Shown: positions 48,894 to 60,887 of the stretch, one piece after another
How the letters are laid out: every line of letters starts with the position of its first letter
Position numbering within the stretch: the first letter of the stretch is position 1
Source: Plantago major
Taxonomy: Eukaryota > Streptophyta > Magnoliopsida > Lamiales > Plantaginaceae
Reading direction: 5' to 3'
NCBI GenBank assembly: GCA_026545765.1
Contig: CM048844.1
Location: 72,755,035-72,819,034, forward strand
DNA: 64,000 nt
Translations under genes and position numbers: made by a program
Notes under the pieces: model-generated
The model's input: only the letters and a program-made list of their open reading frames with translations
Told to the model about the DNA's origin: nothing
Database searches by the model: none

Positions 48894-50703
48894 CTGTAAC
48901 AAAGAAAATTATTAAGTAACAAGATTAAAATCATAGAAAGTCACAAGTAGAGAGTTAAACCAGTCAGTAACCTGATCAATGTCAGGCTGATTGGTCTCTG
49001 AAACTCGTGGAGATTCCATGTGTTGGTCTTGTTGTCCCTTGACCTCTTCTTTGTTTGAAGTTTCAGGTACTTTAGACCTTTCCTGAGTTTTAGGCTCAGT
49101 TGCCTCCCCTATTTGATCATTTTGAGTCGCAACCTCAGGTTGATTCCTCTCAGTAGGGAATTGGGGAACCTGCTCACTTGCAGGATTTTCTTCAACAGTA
49201 AAAGATGCCGGTATTTCATCAAATCTTTGTAGCTCAAGTATCATTTCAACAACATCCACTTCTATCTAGGGCTGTTGTGGTTGTTGTGGTGATCTTGTTA
49301 TGGAAGGTGAAGGTGTGACTGTGTGGGGTCTGTCCAGATCTTCTTGAGATAGATTTTGGAGTACTGAGGCAGTGACAATGTCCTCAAGTACTAAGTCATC
49401 ACTCATCAGAGCATCATCCAATCTCTTGAGGGTTACTTGCTCTGATGATGTTGCTTCTCCAGCAACCTTGGAAATAGTTGCTTCTTCAGCAACCTTTGAA
49501 CTAGTTGCTTCACCATCAAACTTAAGGTTTATAGTTTCCCCCTCAACTTCAGAGTCCTCATCCATATGTGGGACTGAATTATCAACAATCCCTGCTGCTT
49601 CAACAGAGAGTGTGAGTGGTCTCTCACCACTTTCGCCAATGTTTGCTAAGGATGCATTCACATTGGTGTCCTCATCAACACTAGGGAATGATATCTGAGA
49701 GTCTACCTCCACAATGGGAGATTCCTCCTTCTTGCCAGTTGTCTTCCTTCTGGAAGATCAGGTTTTCTTGGTCGCAACTGACCCCTTAGATACGTCCTCA
49801 CTCTTTCTTTTCATTGAACCTTTCTTGGTCTCTTGAGGCTTAGCAACCTTCTTCATCTGATTAGTGTAATCACACTTGAGGAGTAGGTTGCTATTGGCTA
49901 TTTCAGCCAACTCTCTGAGTACCACGCCAAGCTTCTCCAGTAAGTAGCAAATCTTGAGTCCAAAGCTTACTGTGGCTTTAGGTTCAGCAAGTCCCTTGAC
50001 AATTGTGGGTTCAAAGTTTTGAACCTTGTCAACTAGTTTCATAAAGGCGTACTTTCCCCAGTTGAAGGGGTTTTCCAGCCTATCATCATGCTTGTTGAGA
50101 ATGATCATCATCATCCATCTCTCCAAGCTGATCTGGTCAGCTCCTCCTTGAATGGAATCAAAGCATCTGTGGAGTATGTGAGCCATCATATTCCAGTGCT
50201 CCACAAGCTGTCTTCTTATAATCTGAGCAAGTTTGAACTCCGTGGGAGCTCCAGCAACCTCAAGATCACATACATCATTGTATAGTGTCTTGGCTCCTTC
50301 ATAGAGGACTTCATCATTTGTGTCAATTTCAAAGTCATCACCTTGGGTAGGTAACCCAAAGACTTCACTAAAAGACACATAATCCAGGAAAATCTATTTT
50401 CCTTGGACTTTTATCTTGATGGAGACTCTTTCAGCGCCATCAATCACACTTGTAACAATTTTGGAGTTGTTGTAAAACTCTAAAAAATCCAAAACAGATA
50501 CACCACTGGGAAGAGCCAAGCAAAACTCCTTGATTTTTGCCTTTTCAAGCATATCAAAGGTTAGCTGTACATCGGTTGGGTTCTTTGCAGCACCCACCAT
50601 GTATCTATCTATTAGAGCGCCTCCCCAAGCCATTCTATTGTTGGAAGACCAGTGCTCCGGGTTAAAGTCTCCGGCCAATAAAAAATGGGGGAAAAAACTC
50701 AAA

Positions 50704-51300
50704 TAAATTGATTATGCTAATTAATTGCTACGTACACATGTGTATTGTAATTTATACTAACGTAAACCAATAGAAAAAACGTTAAACCAATCAAATAATT
50801 TATAAATAAATAATTTTAAATATAAAGCCCACATTTTCTTTCCTTAAAACACATTAATGATAAAATCTTTAACTCTATTTTTCTTTTTCGGGAATTCGAT
50901 ATACATCGATCATATGTTCACATATTCCGTTTGAATTACAATCAATGATAAACCAACTAACTAATAACTCTATTTAAGAGTAACAGGAGACTCCATTCGG
51001 ATAAATAACACCCCATTTTGGAGAAAATCACGTCGTCACAGGAACTCAATCCCATCACCTCATGCTTTAACTTTATATAAATGACACATTCTTCTTTTCA
51101 TATATTAAAATTCAGTTTCTATTCATTTATTATAATTTTGCTATAATCTCCCGATAAACACTATGCCAAATAGCATGTTTACTTTTAGAAGAATTTACAG
51201 CGTGCTTGGGAAGTGTCTAAGAGCCGACTAAAATCTCGTCTCTACCATTTTTGGGTTTCGCTAAAGGTTTTAATCGCGTTGAACAATACCAGGTTTAAAA
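50704..51300. other. Intergenic DNA, no gene seen
   Basis: AT-rich. The env-like frame stops abruptly at about 50703 without an LTR, primer site or pol sequence. No other feature recognised. Confidence 0.4.
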
Positions 51301-51600
51301 TTCAGTTACTATTCGTTTTCGGGTTTTGGCTAAAGTTACTATTTTCCTCCTACATTACTTTTTCATTTATTATAACAATCTTAAATCAATCAAATAATAT
51401 TAAAATCAATCAAATAATCTAAAAATATCTCACACATCAATTCAGTCTTACACATCATGTATACCAATCCTATAAAACTTTAGTTTCAACCCAAACACAA
51501 ATTTTTAAAATCGAATTATAATTCAGTTACAATTCACGGTTAAAACGCAATTAAAATCTAATACATTTTAATCGATTCACAAACAACCACTTAATAACTT
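51300..51600. mobile_element. AT-rich MITE, third copy, diverged
   Basis: Shares ordered words with 40060-40296 (TTTTTCATTTATTATAACAA, CAATCAAATAAT, CCTATAAAACTTT, CAATTAAAAT). The ends are not clear. Confidence 0.5.
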
Positions 51601-51838
51601 TTATATAATGCCCATAGTCAATAAAAAGTCAAATTGTACTCCTTTCTTTCACATAACTTTATACATTTGTCATTTAACATCCTATAAATATTAAAATACT
51701 ATTATAATTTAATTTACACATAAATTGCATATTTTACCAGTATAAGTACATCTTATGCCATCATTTTATGTTTTATAATTAATTTTAATTTGTCATCTAA
51801 ATATATTAGTAGTATCTAATTAGGGGAAGGAAAGAGTA

Positions 51839-51976
51839 GTGTATAACAGGACATGCAAGTATCCGGGCAAGAACATCGCATTCCATGTTAACGAAGGATC
51901 AGCGGACTTTTGGCTATCACTGTTAGTAGAGTTTGAGGATGGCGATGGCGATATAAGATCTATGCAAATTAGAGAG
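51839..51976 (+). pseudogene. Isolated beta-expansin exon
   Basis: Reads VYNRTCKYPGKNIAFHVNEG and, soon after, FWLSLLVEFEDGDGDIRSM, ending QIRE before an intact donor (GAG/GTAATT). This is the start of the C-terminal (pollen-allergen/CBM63) domain of beta-expansins, wall-loosening proteins, and the donor lies where the family has an intron. No neighbouring expansin exon was found within several kb on either side, and no clear acceptor precedes it. It is best read as a gene fragment left by a deletion or carried by a transposable element. Confidence 0.8.
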
Positions 51977-52439
51977 GTAATTTTACTTCAATTCAGCTCA
52001 TTTCTTGATTCAAGATTGATTCTGTTTTTTCGTCTTGTGTTAGTGTTATGTTTCACTTTAATTTGTAACCATAATTACTTTTAAATATAGATTTGCTGCA
52101 AGTATCAAAGTTAGATTTGGACTTTGATAGGCTAAAGAATTAAATGAATAATTGTCACCGGTAGGAATCGATGTCTGGGTGCGAGTAAGTGAAGGAGAGC
52201 ACATTTAGTTTATTGGCCAATAAGAACATTTCATTTTGCCAACACAAACAAATTTCGACCAATCAAAATGAAGGATTGTTCCACGTCAGCATTTGCACGG
52301 CTTCACCACAAGGCTTGAAAATGTATTCTTTTTATATATATATAAATATTAAAAGTTTAAAACACCCAAGTAAAAGGAAGTAATATGAATTTGGCTTAAT
52401 GAAGATTTTTTTTATTTAAACAAAAATCCTAAGTCTGTT

Positions 52440-53089
52440 TGTTTTAAAAATAAATTTCACACCTCCTTGGTAGGGATTTAGGTTTGTGTGATCTTGATTG
52501 TTCCCACCAAGCTAGGAAGCATATTAACTGTTCTTGGCAAAAGCCTTTGTCTCCTCATGTGGCTTTGAATGTTGATGGTTCCTATTTGGAGGATATGGGT
52601 TTAGCAGGGGCAGGTTGTATACTCAGGGGCAAAAATGGTGAATTTATCAGAGCTGCAACTCAATTTTTGGGAAAAATGAATCACAATACTATTGAACTTA
52701 GTGCACTCTTGCTTGGTTTGAAGATGGCAAACCAACTGAGTTTGTCATATTTACAGATTCAAACTGACTCCCAATATCTTATTTCTTGTCTTAATAGGGA
52801 GGATCAAGTGGCATGGCGACACATCAACCCGGTGCATGATATTAGAACAACGTTTGAGGCTTTCCGGAATGTTCAAGTAAATTTTGCCTACAAGGAATGC
52901 AATGAATCAACATAACAATCCTCAGATATTTTTACTTATAGACATTTTGTTTGGGACTTATGCAAGTTGGTTATTGGATGTAATTCTGGTTGACTCTGTT
53001 TGTCGTACCCGGTCTGTCCCGGTGAACACATTATGTACTGGTTAACCCTTTTATCTTAATGTTATGGTATTTTTAAAAACAAAATTAGC
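52440..53089 (+). mobile_element. LINE 3' end: RNase H domain and 3' UTR
   Basis: The frame 52484-52915 carries an RVT_3-type RNase H with the acidic residues in LNVDGSYLED, NTIELSALLLG and LQIQTDSQYL. The rest of the LINE is missing (5' truncation), and the stop at 52913 cuts the domain slightly short. The following 170 bases look like a LINE 3' UTR ending in an A-rich stretch. It is related to, but distinct from, the LINE at 54149. Confidence 0.8.
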
Positions 53090-54148
53090 AAAATTTGGCA
53101 GCATTCATATGTCTCTTGACTTCTTGGAACACCTTTCGAATAATGCTAATAGTATTGAAAGTGCAATTTATATTGCACTTGTTTTGTTAATTCGGCCTTT
53201 CTTCGTTTATTAACCGGTTCAACGTTTGTAGTTGTTTTTCTATGAGTATTTTGTAGGATATATCAAGTTGGGCCTCAACATGCTTAATGGATCACGATTG
53301 GTTACTGTACCAAAACGTCACTGTACCAAAACGTCACTGTCGCAGTTACTGTAGCAAAACGGGCACTGTAGCAAAAAGGAAAATAAGAGGAATAGGCGTG
53401 ATGGGCTTGAAGGTTAAAGGATCCATAATTGTTGTACGGAAGCTGGCATAATGAGTCATGGAAGAATTTTATGCTATAAGGAAAGTGAGATTTAAAAGAG
53501 ATTGATATTTAGAAGACTCCTTATACCATTAATACATCAAAGGAAGTTTCCTTATCATAGAATCCAAGTTGGTTTAGACTTGGGCCTGCCTGCTGACCGA
53601 CTTCTTCTTTCCTGTGATGAGTTGCCGCAATGATATATAGAAGAAGGAGGAGGCGTTTGCAAGCATGCCGATTTGCCTTTGAAGAACGAAGATTATATGT
53701 TTTAGGCGTCTTGCTTTACCTTGCTACCTTGTTCTTTACTTGATTGAGAATTACTCTAAAGATTGAACTAGAATAGGTTTTCTTATCCGTTCTAGGTCTA
53801 GTTTTTTGTAAGTTTAATCAATCGTTTGTGATTGAATTAAACTTCTTTTGTAATTCTACTTTTCAATTTTAGTAGAAGTTTTGCTTCGCACCGTATCTTT
53901 TTATCTTTTTACCAGAAATGAGAAATCTCGTGTTTTATTTTATTGCACTTTATTTATTGAGTTCTGATTCATTTAGCCATCGTTGTCGTAGTTTAGTAGA
54001 AACTGTTCATTGTTGTAATTGGTGTTATTTCAACATCAATAGTCAACATCGCTCAAAATCCCCGTAAGCATCAATCCTACAGTTCTAACAAGTATTTTGA
54101 AAATTTGGGATATTTGCTCTACGTGACTCATTTCTATTCTTTTTCTTG
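53090..54148. other. Unassigned, possibly retroelement-derived
   Basis: Contains short tandem words ACTGTACCAAAACGTC / ACTGTAGCAAAACGGGC at 53302-53372 and a pyrimidine-rich end with TTGTAATTGGTGTTATTTCAACA near 54020. It could be a decayed LTR, but no matching copy or primer site was found. Confidence 0.35.
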
Positions 54149-56701
54149 AAAACAGATAACTTTTATTAACTTAAGACGAAGAGAAAACAGGTGTACGAGT
54201 CACCGAAGTATTTACTAACCTCGGTGCTCGTACATACATGCACGTACTAATATAAGTAACAAGCCACTCCGGGCATACATCCCAAATTCATAAATTATAC
54301 CTAGGTGATACATTCATCCTTGGGGTGGGGATTGAACTATTAGTACTAGTACTATCAAACTTAGCTAGCGCATCTGCTACCCTATTCCTCTCCTGAAACA
54401 CAAATGGAGTTCCCAAGTTGCAAATCGTCTAAGGAGCTGCTGGATTTATGCTACCAGAGGTTGCAGCAGGGTCGGTATAGTTGAATTCCTGTGAAAACAA
54501 TTAAGCACAAACATGAGTCAGTTTGGATTTCTAAATCTGAGATCCCAAGTTGGCTAGCTAACTGTAGCCCTGTTCTTAACGCTGAAAGTTCTGCGATGTT
54601 GTTGTCGGTAATGCCAATATAAGTAGAGGCTGCGCGAACGAAGGAACCATGTCTATTCCTTATTACACAACCCAATCCAGCAGGACCTGGGTTATCTAAT
54701 GATGAACCATCCATGTTTAAACAGAAAGGCTTTGCTGAAATCATTCTCCAAGTGCAAAATATAACTTGCTTCCTAACATTTGAGACTTGAGAATAAAGTA
54801 CATCACAATCAGATTGAGCCTTGTTAAATTGCTTCAAGAGTACCATTTGATTAATTGAAGTATTTCTAAATAGAAATTCATTACGAGCTCTCCAAAATAA
54901 CCACGCTAGCAGCACTAAATTACGTAAAATTATGGACTCCTGGGGAAAAATAGAAAATATTTGTGCAAAGGACACATGAGAAATAAGTTTATTTTGAGGA
55001 AAATAAACAACCCTTATCCAGGAGAAAGTCATACACCGAAAGAAGAGATGATCAAATGTTTCTTCTTCATTGTGACAAAGAGCACAAATATTTGAAATAT
55101 TCAAATGACGCGCCACAAGAAATGTCGCAGTTGGTAAAGTATTCCACACAACCATCCAAAGGAAAACTTTCACATGATGGGGTACTTTCAGTTTCGAAAT
55201 TCTATGCCAACTCCAACGTGGTTGGATAGTCGATTCATTAATCAAAAGATTATAAATTGAATTTAGCGTACAGGAGCCCGAAATAGAGAAAGGCCAAAAC
55301 AACATGTCATGGGTATTTGTTATTGAAACAGGAATCGCAACAATTCTATCTATGACATGATCAGGTAAAACTTGAGATAATTTTGAGACATCCCACTGCC
55401 AATTGAGTATGTAATCACTAACCCTTTCATTTATGTTTCGATCAGGTGGTTTAAAGTGCATGAGAGTAAAGTGTGGCAGCCAATTATTGTCTTGCCATAA
55501 TGCAATCTGAGTGCCATCCCCTACTCTCCAAGCAAGCTTATGTTTCAAAAAATCCTTATGTCGATGGAGGGTTCGCCACAACCAACTGTGAGCTAGTGTG
55601 GAAGAAGCCTCCCAGATGAAGGTGAAGGGAAAATACTTGAACTTGTAAAAAGTGGCCCACAAAGATGACGGTCGAGAGATAAGGTTCCAAACCAGTTTAA
55701 CAAGATAGGCTTGATTTAACACAGTTAAATTTCGCAAACCTAATCCTCCTAAATGTGTTTGAGTAAAGGTAAGACGCCAACTTAAACGGGCTCTTTTACA
55801 TTGCATCTTATTAGAGGACCACAAATTTTTTTTATTAAGTCGATCAAGGCCCAAAATAGAAGAAGTTGGAATGTGACAAACAAACATAGTATATGATGGA
55901 ATAGTGGAAGAGACAGTCTGGATTAGGGTTCTTCTTCCCGCAAACGAGAGAAAATGATTATACCACATATTGATTTTTGACTGGGTTTTGAGTAATAAAT
56001 GATCAAAGAGGTCCAACTTTTTCTTTCCGAATAGAAAAGGCAATCCTAAGTATTTATCACAACGTTTATTTGGTATAACATTAAGCAACTGAGTGTAATT
56101 TTTTCGAATATTGGAAGGAGGGTTTGGTGAAAAGATTATCCTTGTCTTTTGCCAACAAATTGCTTGGCCTGAGGCTTCAGCATAAATTTTCAAACAATTT
56201 TGAAGACTTTGAATTGATTTTTTATTTGCTTTACAGAACACCATACGATTAAATGTGAAACATAAAATTGGAAGAGCTTCACAATGTCTACTAGGCTTTA
56301 ATGCATCAAAAAGATTTGTGTTAACAAATTGCATGAGCTTAACAATGAACAGATCTTGGGAAAGGATGAACAAAAAAAGGGAATATCGGATCACCCTGAC
56401 ATATACCTCTAGAAGGAAACCACGTTTGAGAATTAAAACCATTAACCTTGACTTGGGACGAGGCACTTTTAACACAAGACATGATCAAACTTATAAAAGA
56501 TAGAGGAAAACCAAATTTTTTAATAGCAAGTTCTATAAAATCCCATTCAAGGCGATCATATGCCATTCCGATGTCTAATTTTAAAGCTAGAAAATGATTT
56601 TTTTCCTTTTCTTTTGGTGGACATTGTATGAAGCTGCTCATGGGCTAGCATTATACTACCTGTAATTTGCATGCCTGGAACAAAGCCGTTTTGAAATGGT
56701 G
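54149..56701 (-). mobile_element. LINE with RT, zf-RVT and RNase H, degenerate
   Basis: Minus strand. The open part 54451-56475 (674 codons) covers the second half of RT (KYLGLPFLFGKKKLDLF), the zf-RVT finger (CALCHNEEETFDHLFFRC) and RNase H (LNMDGSSLDNPGPAG, AELSALRTGLQLA, LEIQTDS). The first RT boxes lie in another frame at 56339-56701 (NGFVPGMQITGS, DIGMAYDRLEW, GICQGDP). The catalytic FADD box is replaced by FTFNRM, so RT is dead. An AATAAA and the 3' end lie near 54165-54149. The upstream side is cut at 56702 by an LTR. Confidence 0.92.
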
Positions 56702-57432
56702 TGTTGGTCCAGATAACGACAAAGTAAAAGGCGAAGGGGAGTGCGTGTATGAGTTCTAAAGTGTGTAAATACTCAGAAAGCTAGTAAATGCAGTAAGTAA
56801 ATAACACAACAGTTATAGTGGTATCTGAGGATGGCGTAATCCCTCAACTAATCCACTTCGCCCTTTCTCAGGACTTGAATCCACTAGAATAGATAAATGA
56901 GATACCCTTACAAATATCCTATCCCTTGATCCCTTTTACACTAGGTTCCCAACCAAGTGTTCCCCCTGAGTTGTTCCCTAGCTTTCTCAGCTAAGTACTT
57001 CCTGTACTCAGAAATCTTTTTCCTGGAGTTCTTCCTTAGTTTCCCAAACTAAGTACTTCCTATACTCCACGCCTTTTGGTGTATAGTTTATGTTTGTTTG
57101 ACAGGTGAGCTTCTTTAATAACTTATTCAGTTATGCAAATAGCTCTAGAATCAAGTATACTTAATACACTTTTCAATGTATGGTATCTTGTTCTTTACTG
57201 ACCCAAGTTTATGATAAGTGTTCAAGAGAATGAATCACAGTTTGATAAACCTTTGATTCAACTCCTTCACAGTTAATAATACTTGTTAAAGGATCAGGAC
57301 ACTTTGAACTTGTGCGCTACTTAGAATCAAGAGCTTTGGTCGCAACAGAAAGCTTGAGAGTTTGAAAGATAGAGAGCTTGTGAGTTCTATGTTCGGTGTG
57401 TTCAGTGTGTCTTTCAAGCATTCTAAGTGTTG
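56702..57432 (-). mobile_element. Truncated sirevirus-like LTR (copy D)
   Basis: Starts TGTTGGTCCAGATAACGACAAAG within LINE sequence and follows copies B and C through the ~53-bp units and the GGATCAGGACACTT block. It breaks off at TTCTAAGTGTTG, losing about half the LTR. The G-run is largely gone. The missing right end means that no target duplicate can be checked. Confidence 0.88.
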
Positions 57433-57500
57433 TTCAAACTATATGTATGAATCTGCAAATAGGGCATCTTGGAGGGGTGGATTTTATAATTAAAAGTACT
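57433..57500. mobile_element. End fragment of the Mutator-like MITE family
   Basis: GTATGAATCTGCAAATAGGGCATCTTGGAGGGGTGG matches 61153-61188, the right end of copy 2, with one difference. Both the inner part and the last few bases are missing. It adjoins the broken LTR directly. Confidence 0.8.
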
Positions 57501-57599
57501 TGAATTCACATGTATCATGGGAAGGAACAATTACAGTTGAGCTGATCCAGTATTGCTCATTTTTTATTTTTCTCCATAATCCCACGGTCTAGCATATTG

Positions 57600-58060
57600 T
57601 GCAACTAGATCAACTAGCATGATCCCATGAAACATCAACACCAACCTTATCCTAACATAATAGTCTAAATGCTTCAATTTGTATCCTAGGATTGATCCTT
57701 ACCTTATCAACAAATATCTTAGCTAAATGAGCTGCCCTTATGTTCTTAACTACATAAGTCTCCACACCGGTACGCTATGGATTATTCTCATGTTTAAATT
57801 TTCTCAACTTCAAACTCCATTGACAATTTGGAGAACCATCACATTTAACCTGATATATGTTGTTATCATTTTTTATAACCCTTAATGGATGCATGGTCTT
57901 GATAGCATGTGCATGGACAACAGTAGTAAGCACTTTCCTAGCTCGAAATGTCTGGCCTAAAGAAAATTGTGGATCATAGTTGTTGTTAGGGTTTGACCTA
58001 ATGAGTAGCGTTGTCGCTGTTGTCCCAAATTTGGGACGGTGCAACTCGTCTCAAACACCA
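57600..58060 (-). pseudogene. MULE transposase N-terminal fragment
   Basis: Minus-strand frame with FSLGQTFRARKVLTTVVHAH, HPLRVIKNDNN, CDGSPNCQWSLKLRKFKHEN and, after a stop, VETYVVKNIRAAHLAKIF. This is the MuDR/plant-MULE DNA-binding domain, with its Cys residues and basic core. The catalytic DDE part is absent. It lies between two members of the Mutator-like MITE family, which may be a coincidence or a trace of the autonomous partner. Confidence 0.75.
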
Positions 58061-59213
58061 CCCCTAGAGCGTTACAACTGCTTTGGGACGCCATTTGGAG
58101 ATGGTCTAAAAATATGAGTTGTGTGGAAATATTCTATCCCTAGTTACATATTACAGGGGTCGAGAATCATATTGTGTTGGTGAAGTTAGAGTAATGTGTA
58201 TCTTGCACATCAGAATCATCGATGCAAGAGGATAATTCTTAATTAGATCCTCGGGCCAATTACATATAGACCCCCTGCATTTTGCTCCAATTACAGATTC
58301 ATACCTGCTGTTTGAACAATTACATCCACACACAATTTCGGATTCTGAAGTTGACTCCGGCTCTAACGTGGCAATAATTGTTGAGGTGGATATGATTGGG
58401 CATACATGTGGACATTTAAAGTTAAAATATATATATATTTTTTCCTCTCTTCTTCTTCCATCTCTTCTTCTTCAACACTTCAATAAACACCTCCACCAAT
58501 AACAAACACCAGTCCACCACCTCCTCCGGCAATCACCATCTACATCTAACCACCACTATCACAAGTATTATGGAAAAAAGATAGTCTTCATTGGAAACCC
58601 ATTTGGAAAACTTAAAGCTTGAGCTAGATGGATCTCCATTAGAGACATTAACAAAGCTCTGAATGGGCTGTAAATACAACCCAATCGGAGCACAAGACCA
58701 CTCCGTTTTGAGTTGTTGAACCGCTCCAAACGAGTTGTTGAATGCTTTATGGAGCTGCCCCAAACGGAGCTGTATACGATCCAGTTTACAGCTTCGTTTG
58801 GAGCTGCAAAACAACCCCAAACGGAGCTGAAAGAAGCTCCGACGAGCATTGAACAACTCCGATTGGAGCATTAGGAAGCTCCAACCAGAGCAGCTTAGTG
58901 CTCCAATTGTGGGACATATTTACAACCCCAATTGGACCTTCAATAGCCTCCAACCATTGAAGGCCCATTTCATGGTCAAGCTTTTGAAATGGGACATCAA
59001 TGGAGATTCAATTTCCCTTTTTCTTTTGTAATGTGATCTTGAAATTTTGTGGGCTTCTATATTGAAAATTAATACTTTTAGGAGGATTGTGTTGCAATAA
59101 TGTTTGGATTAATCTAGCAAGGTAAATTTTATATTGGGGTATTTTGTTTAATTTTGGTGTTTTGTTTAATTTGTTGGATCAATTTTTTAATTATAAAACA
59201 TAAGTATCAAATA

Positions 59214-60887
59214 TGTAACAGCCCAAAAATTCGTATTTCGAATTAAGCGCTTTAGAACAAACCGGTAGTTGGAGCGGAGTTCGTAAAGCGTTGTTGTCCC
59301 AACTTTTGTTACACGTAACCTTATCCAACCCATCATTTATTTAAAGCCCAAGTCTGTTTTCTTTAACAAGTCATCTAACACTAACCCTAGCCTTTTAGTC
59401 AAACAAAACCCCTGAGAAACACTTTTTCGCGCACAATTTTCTACCAGACGCAGTCAGTTTCAAAACATGATTCCTGGTTCGTTAACCGTTGGATCGTGAT
59501 GTATTTTGGAGAGATGATTCATAAAAGAACGTTTTACACTTTCACCGGAGGGATCTCCGTTGTAAAGTCCCAATCATCCTTAAACCGGTGTCGAACAGAG
59601 TCCGTTTTCCAACCCATTTTCAGTTCTTGTCCCTCTCATTCGTTCTTTTCCAGGAAAGTTCCCCGAAAACTTGCATCCACGGTTAATTGCTTTGTTGTCA
59701 TTTTTGCTATGATTTGATATGTCATGCGAGCTACATGATTTATGCAAGTTGTGAATTGACCGGTGTTTAAGCATGAGTACTCGATATTTGCATATCGATT
59801 TATGATGTTTTTAGTTTGATCAGCATGTAGCATATGATGCTTTGTGTCATTGCAATCTGTTGCTAAGTGTTATTAATCATGTATGTTTGAGTTGATACTG
59901 GATGACTAATTAAGATGGTCTCTATTACATGTGGAAACTTAGATGCATTGTTAGTATATGTTATCATTGTGCTTGGACTTGTTAGTATTGTGAATTACGT
60001 TTTCTATGTTAGTTCATTATATGTTGTCCATGACTCTGTTGCTCCACATACTATATCATTCATTCATAAGTTTAAAATCTAAAATTATACATTCACGTTA
60101 ATAAGTTTTTAAGTCATTTAAAATTTCAAGTTAAGTCAAGAATGATTTCAAGTCATGTAAAAAATGGGCTAGTAAGGTCTCCCAAGTAAACCGTGGCCAA
60201 CCAAGTTAAGCGGTCACCATCGACTAGGCAACTAGCAAATCATGGCTATTTAAGTTAATTAAGCGGTCACCATCGGCGAGGTAACTAGCAAATCGTGGCT
60301 ATTCGTGTTAAGCGGTCACCATCGACTGGGGATGTACCTTACGATGCCAAGTGAGCTCACGATCAAATCATGTTTAAGAGATAAGTTTAAGAATACTTTT
60401 CAAGAAGTTCAAGTTCAAGTGTTTAGAGTCAAGTCAAATCCCGTTTTAAGTTGCATTGCATTATTTCAAGATTAAAAGCTTTAAAAGTCAAATCCCGTTT
60501 TAGGTCATGGCACGTGCATGGAGCTTGGTCAGCCAGTGGTCACGGCTAACCCCTTTCTAAAATATCAATTTTAGGTATTTGAAGCAGAGCTGATCGGAGT
60601 GGCGAGCATTGCCGGCGATGATCTTCTGAGAAGTATTCTTTTACGTTTTTCACTTGCATGATTTCAAGGCATTGTAATGTTTCAAGATATATGTCCTTTA
60701 TAATTCCGCTGCATCATTTTACTAGTTCACGGTTTAGTATCAAGAATTTCATATTAACTATTTTGACGCGCAATTCGTCTAGTAGCATCTTATATTTTAA
60801 AAAGTCAAGTTTGTCGATTTTAAAAGCTCATGCTCTAGCACATATTATATTTTTCATAATTCGTCTTTTAAAATTTGGGGCGTTACA
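59214..60887. mobile_element. Solo LTR of a gypsy-type element
   Basis: Starts TGTAACAGCCC and ends GGGGCGTTACA, with inverted ends, and is flanked by the 5-bp duplicate AAATA (59209-59213 and 60888-60892). About 1.67 kb. Such TGTAAC-GCCC ends are usual in chromovirus (Tekay/Del-type) LTRs; the family call is an inference. It contains a tandem repeat at 60180-60340 and no coding sequence. It lies in MULE-MITE copy 2, so it is younger than that copy. Confidence 0.85.
60195..60335. repeat. Tandem units in the gypsy-type LTR
   Basis: Three diverged copies of about 55 bases sharing TTAAGCGGTCACCATCG(A/G)C and AACTAGCAAATC(A/G)TGGCTATT. Confidence 0.8.

Larger units (their letters stand above)
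45326..50703 (-). pseudogene. Long spliced env-like ORF upstream of the LTR, unknown function
   Basis: One reading frame runs from 50703 to the donor at 48972, broken by only three stops (50394, 49758 and 49266). Small exons 48893-48786, 48703-48593, 48514-48362 and 48276-48163 follow, then a larger exon from 48078. The N-terminal part has a folded look (CLALPSGVSVLDFLEFYNNS, then FGLPTQGDDF, then ISLERWMMMIILNKHDD). The middle is acidic, Pro/Ser-rich and repeated. Later parts have an Asp-run (46230-46272), a coiled coil (46500-46800) and a C-terminal domain (45326-45772, with WKWGKYLWIKHFVKKNP). Position before the polypurine tract matches the env-like gene of sireviruses. No signal peptide or membrane span was recognised. 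The 5' end is cut at about 50703. Confidence 0.7.

Noticed and set aside
58533-58968. Overlapping minus-strand open frames near 58.5-59 kb
   Set aside because: They translate the GGAGC/GCTCC repeat block of the MITE, and similar sequence in copy 1 is not open.
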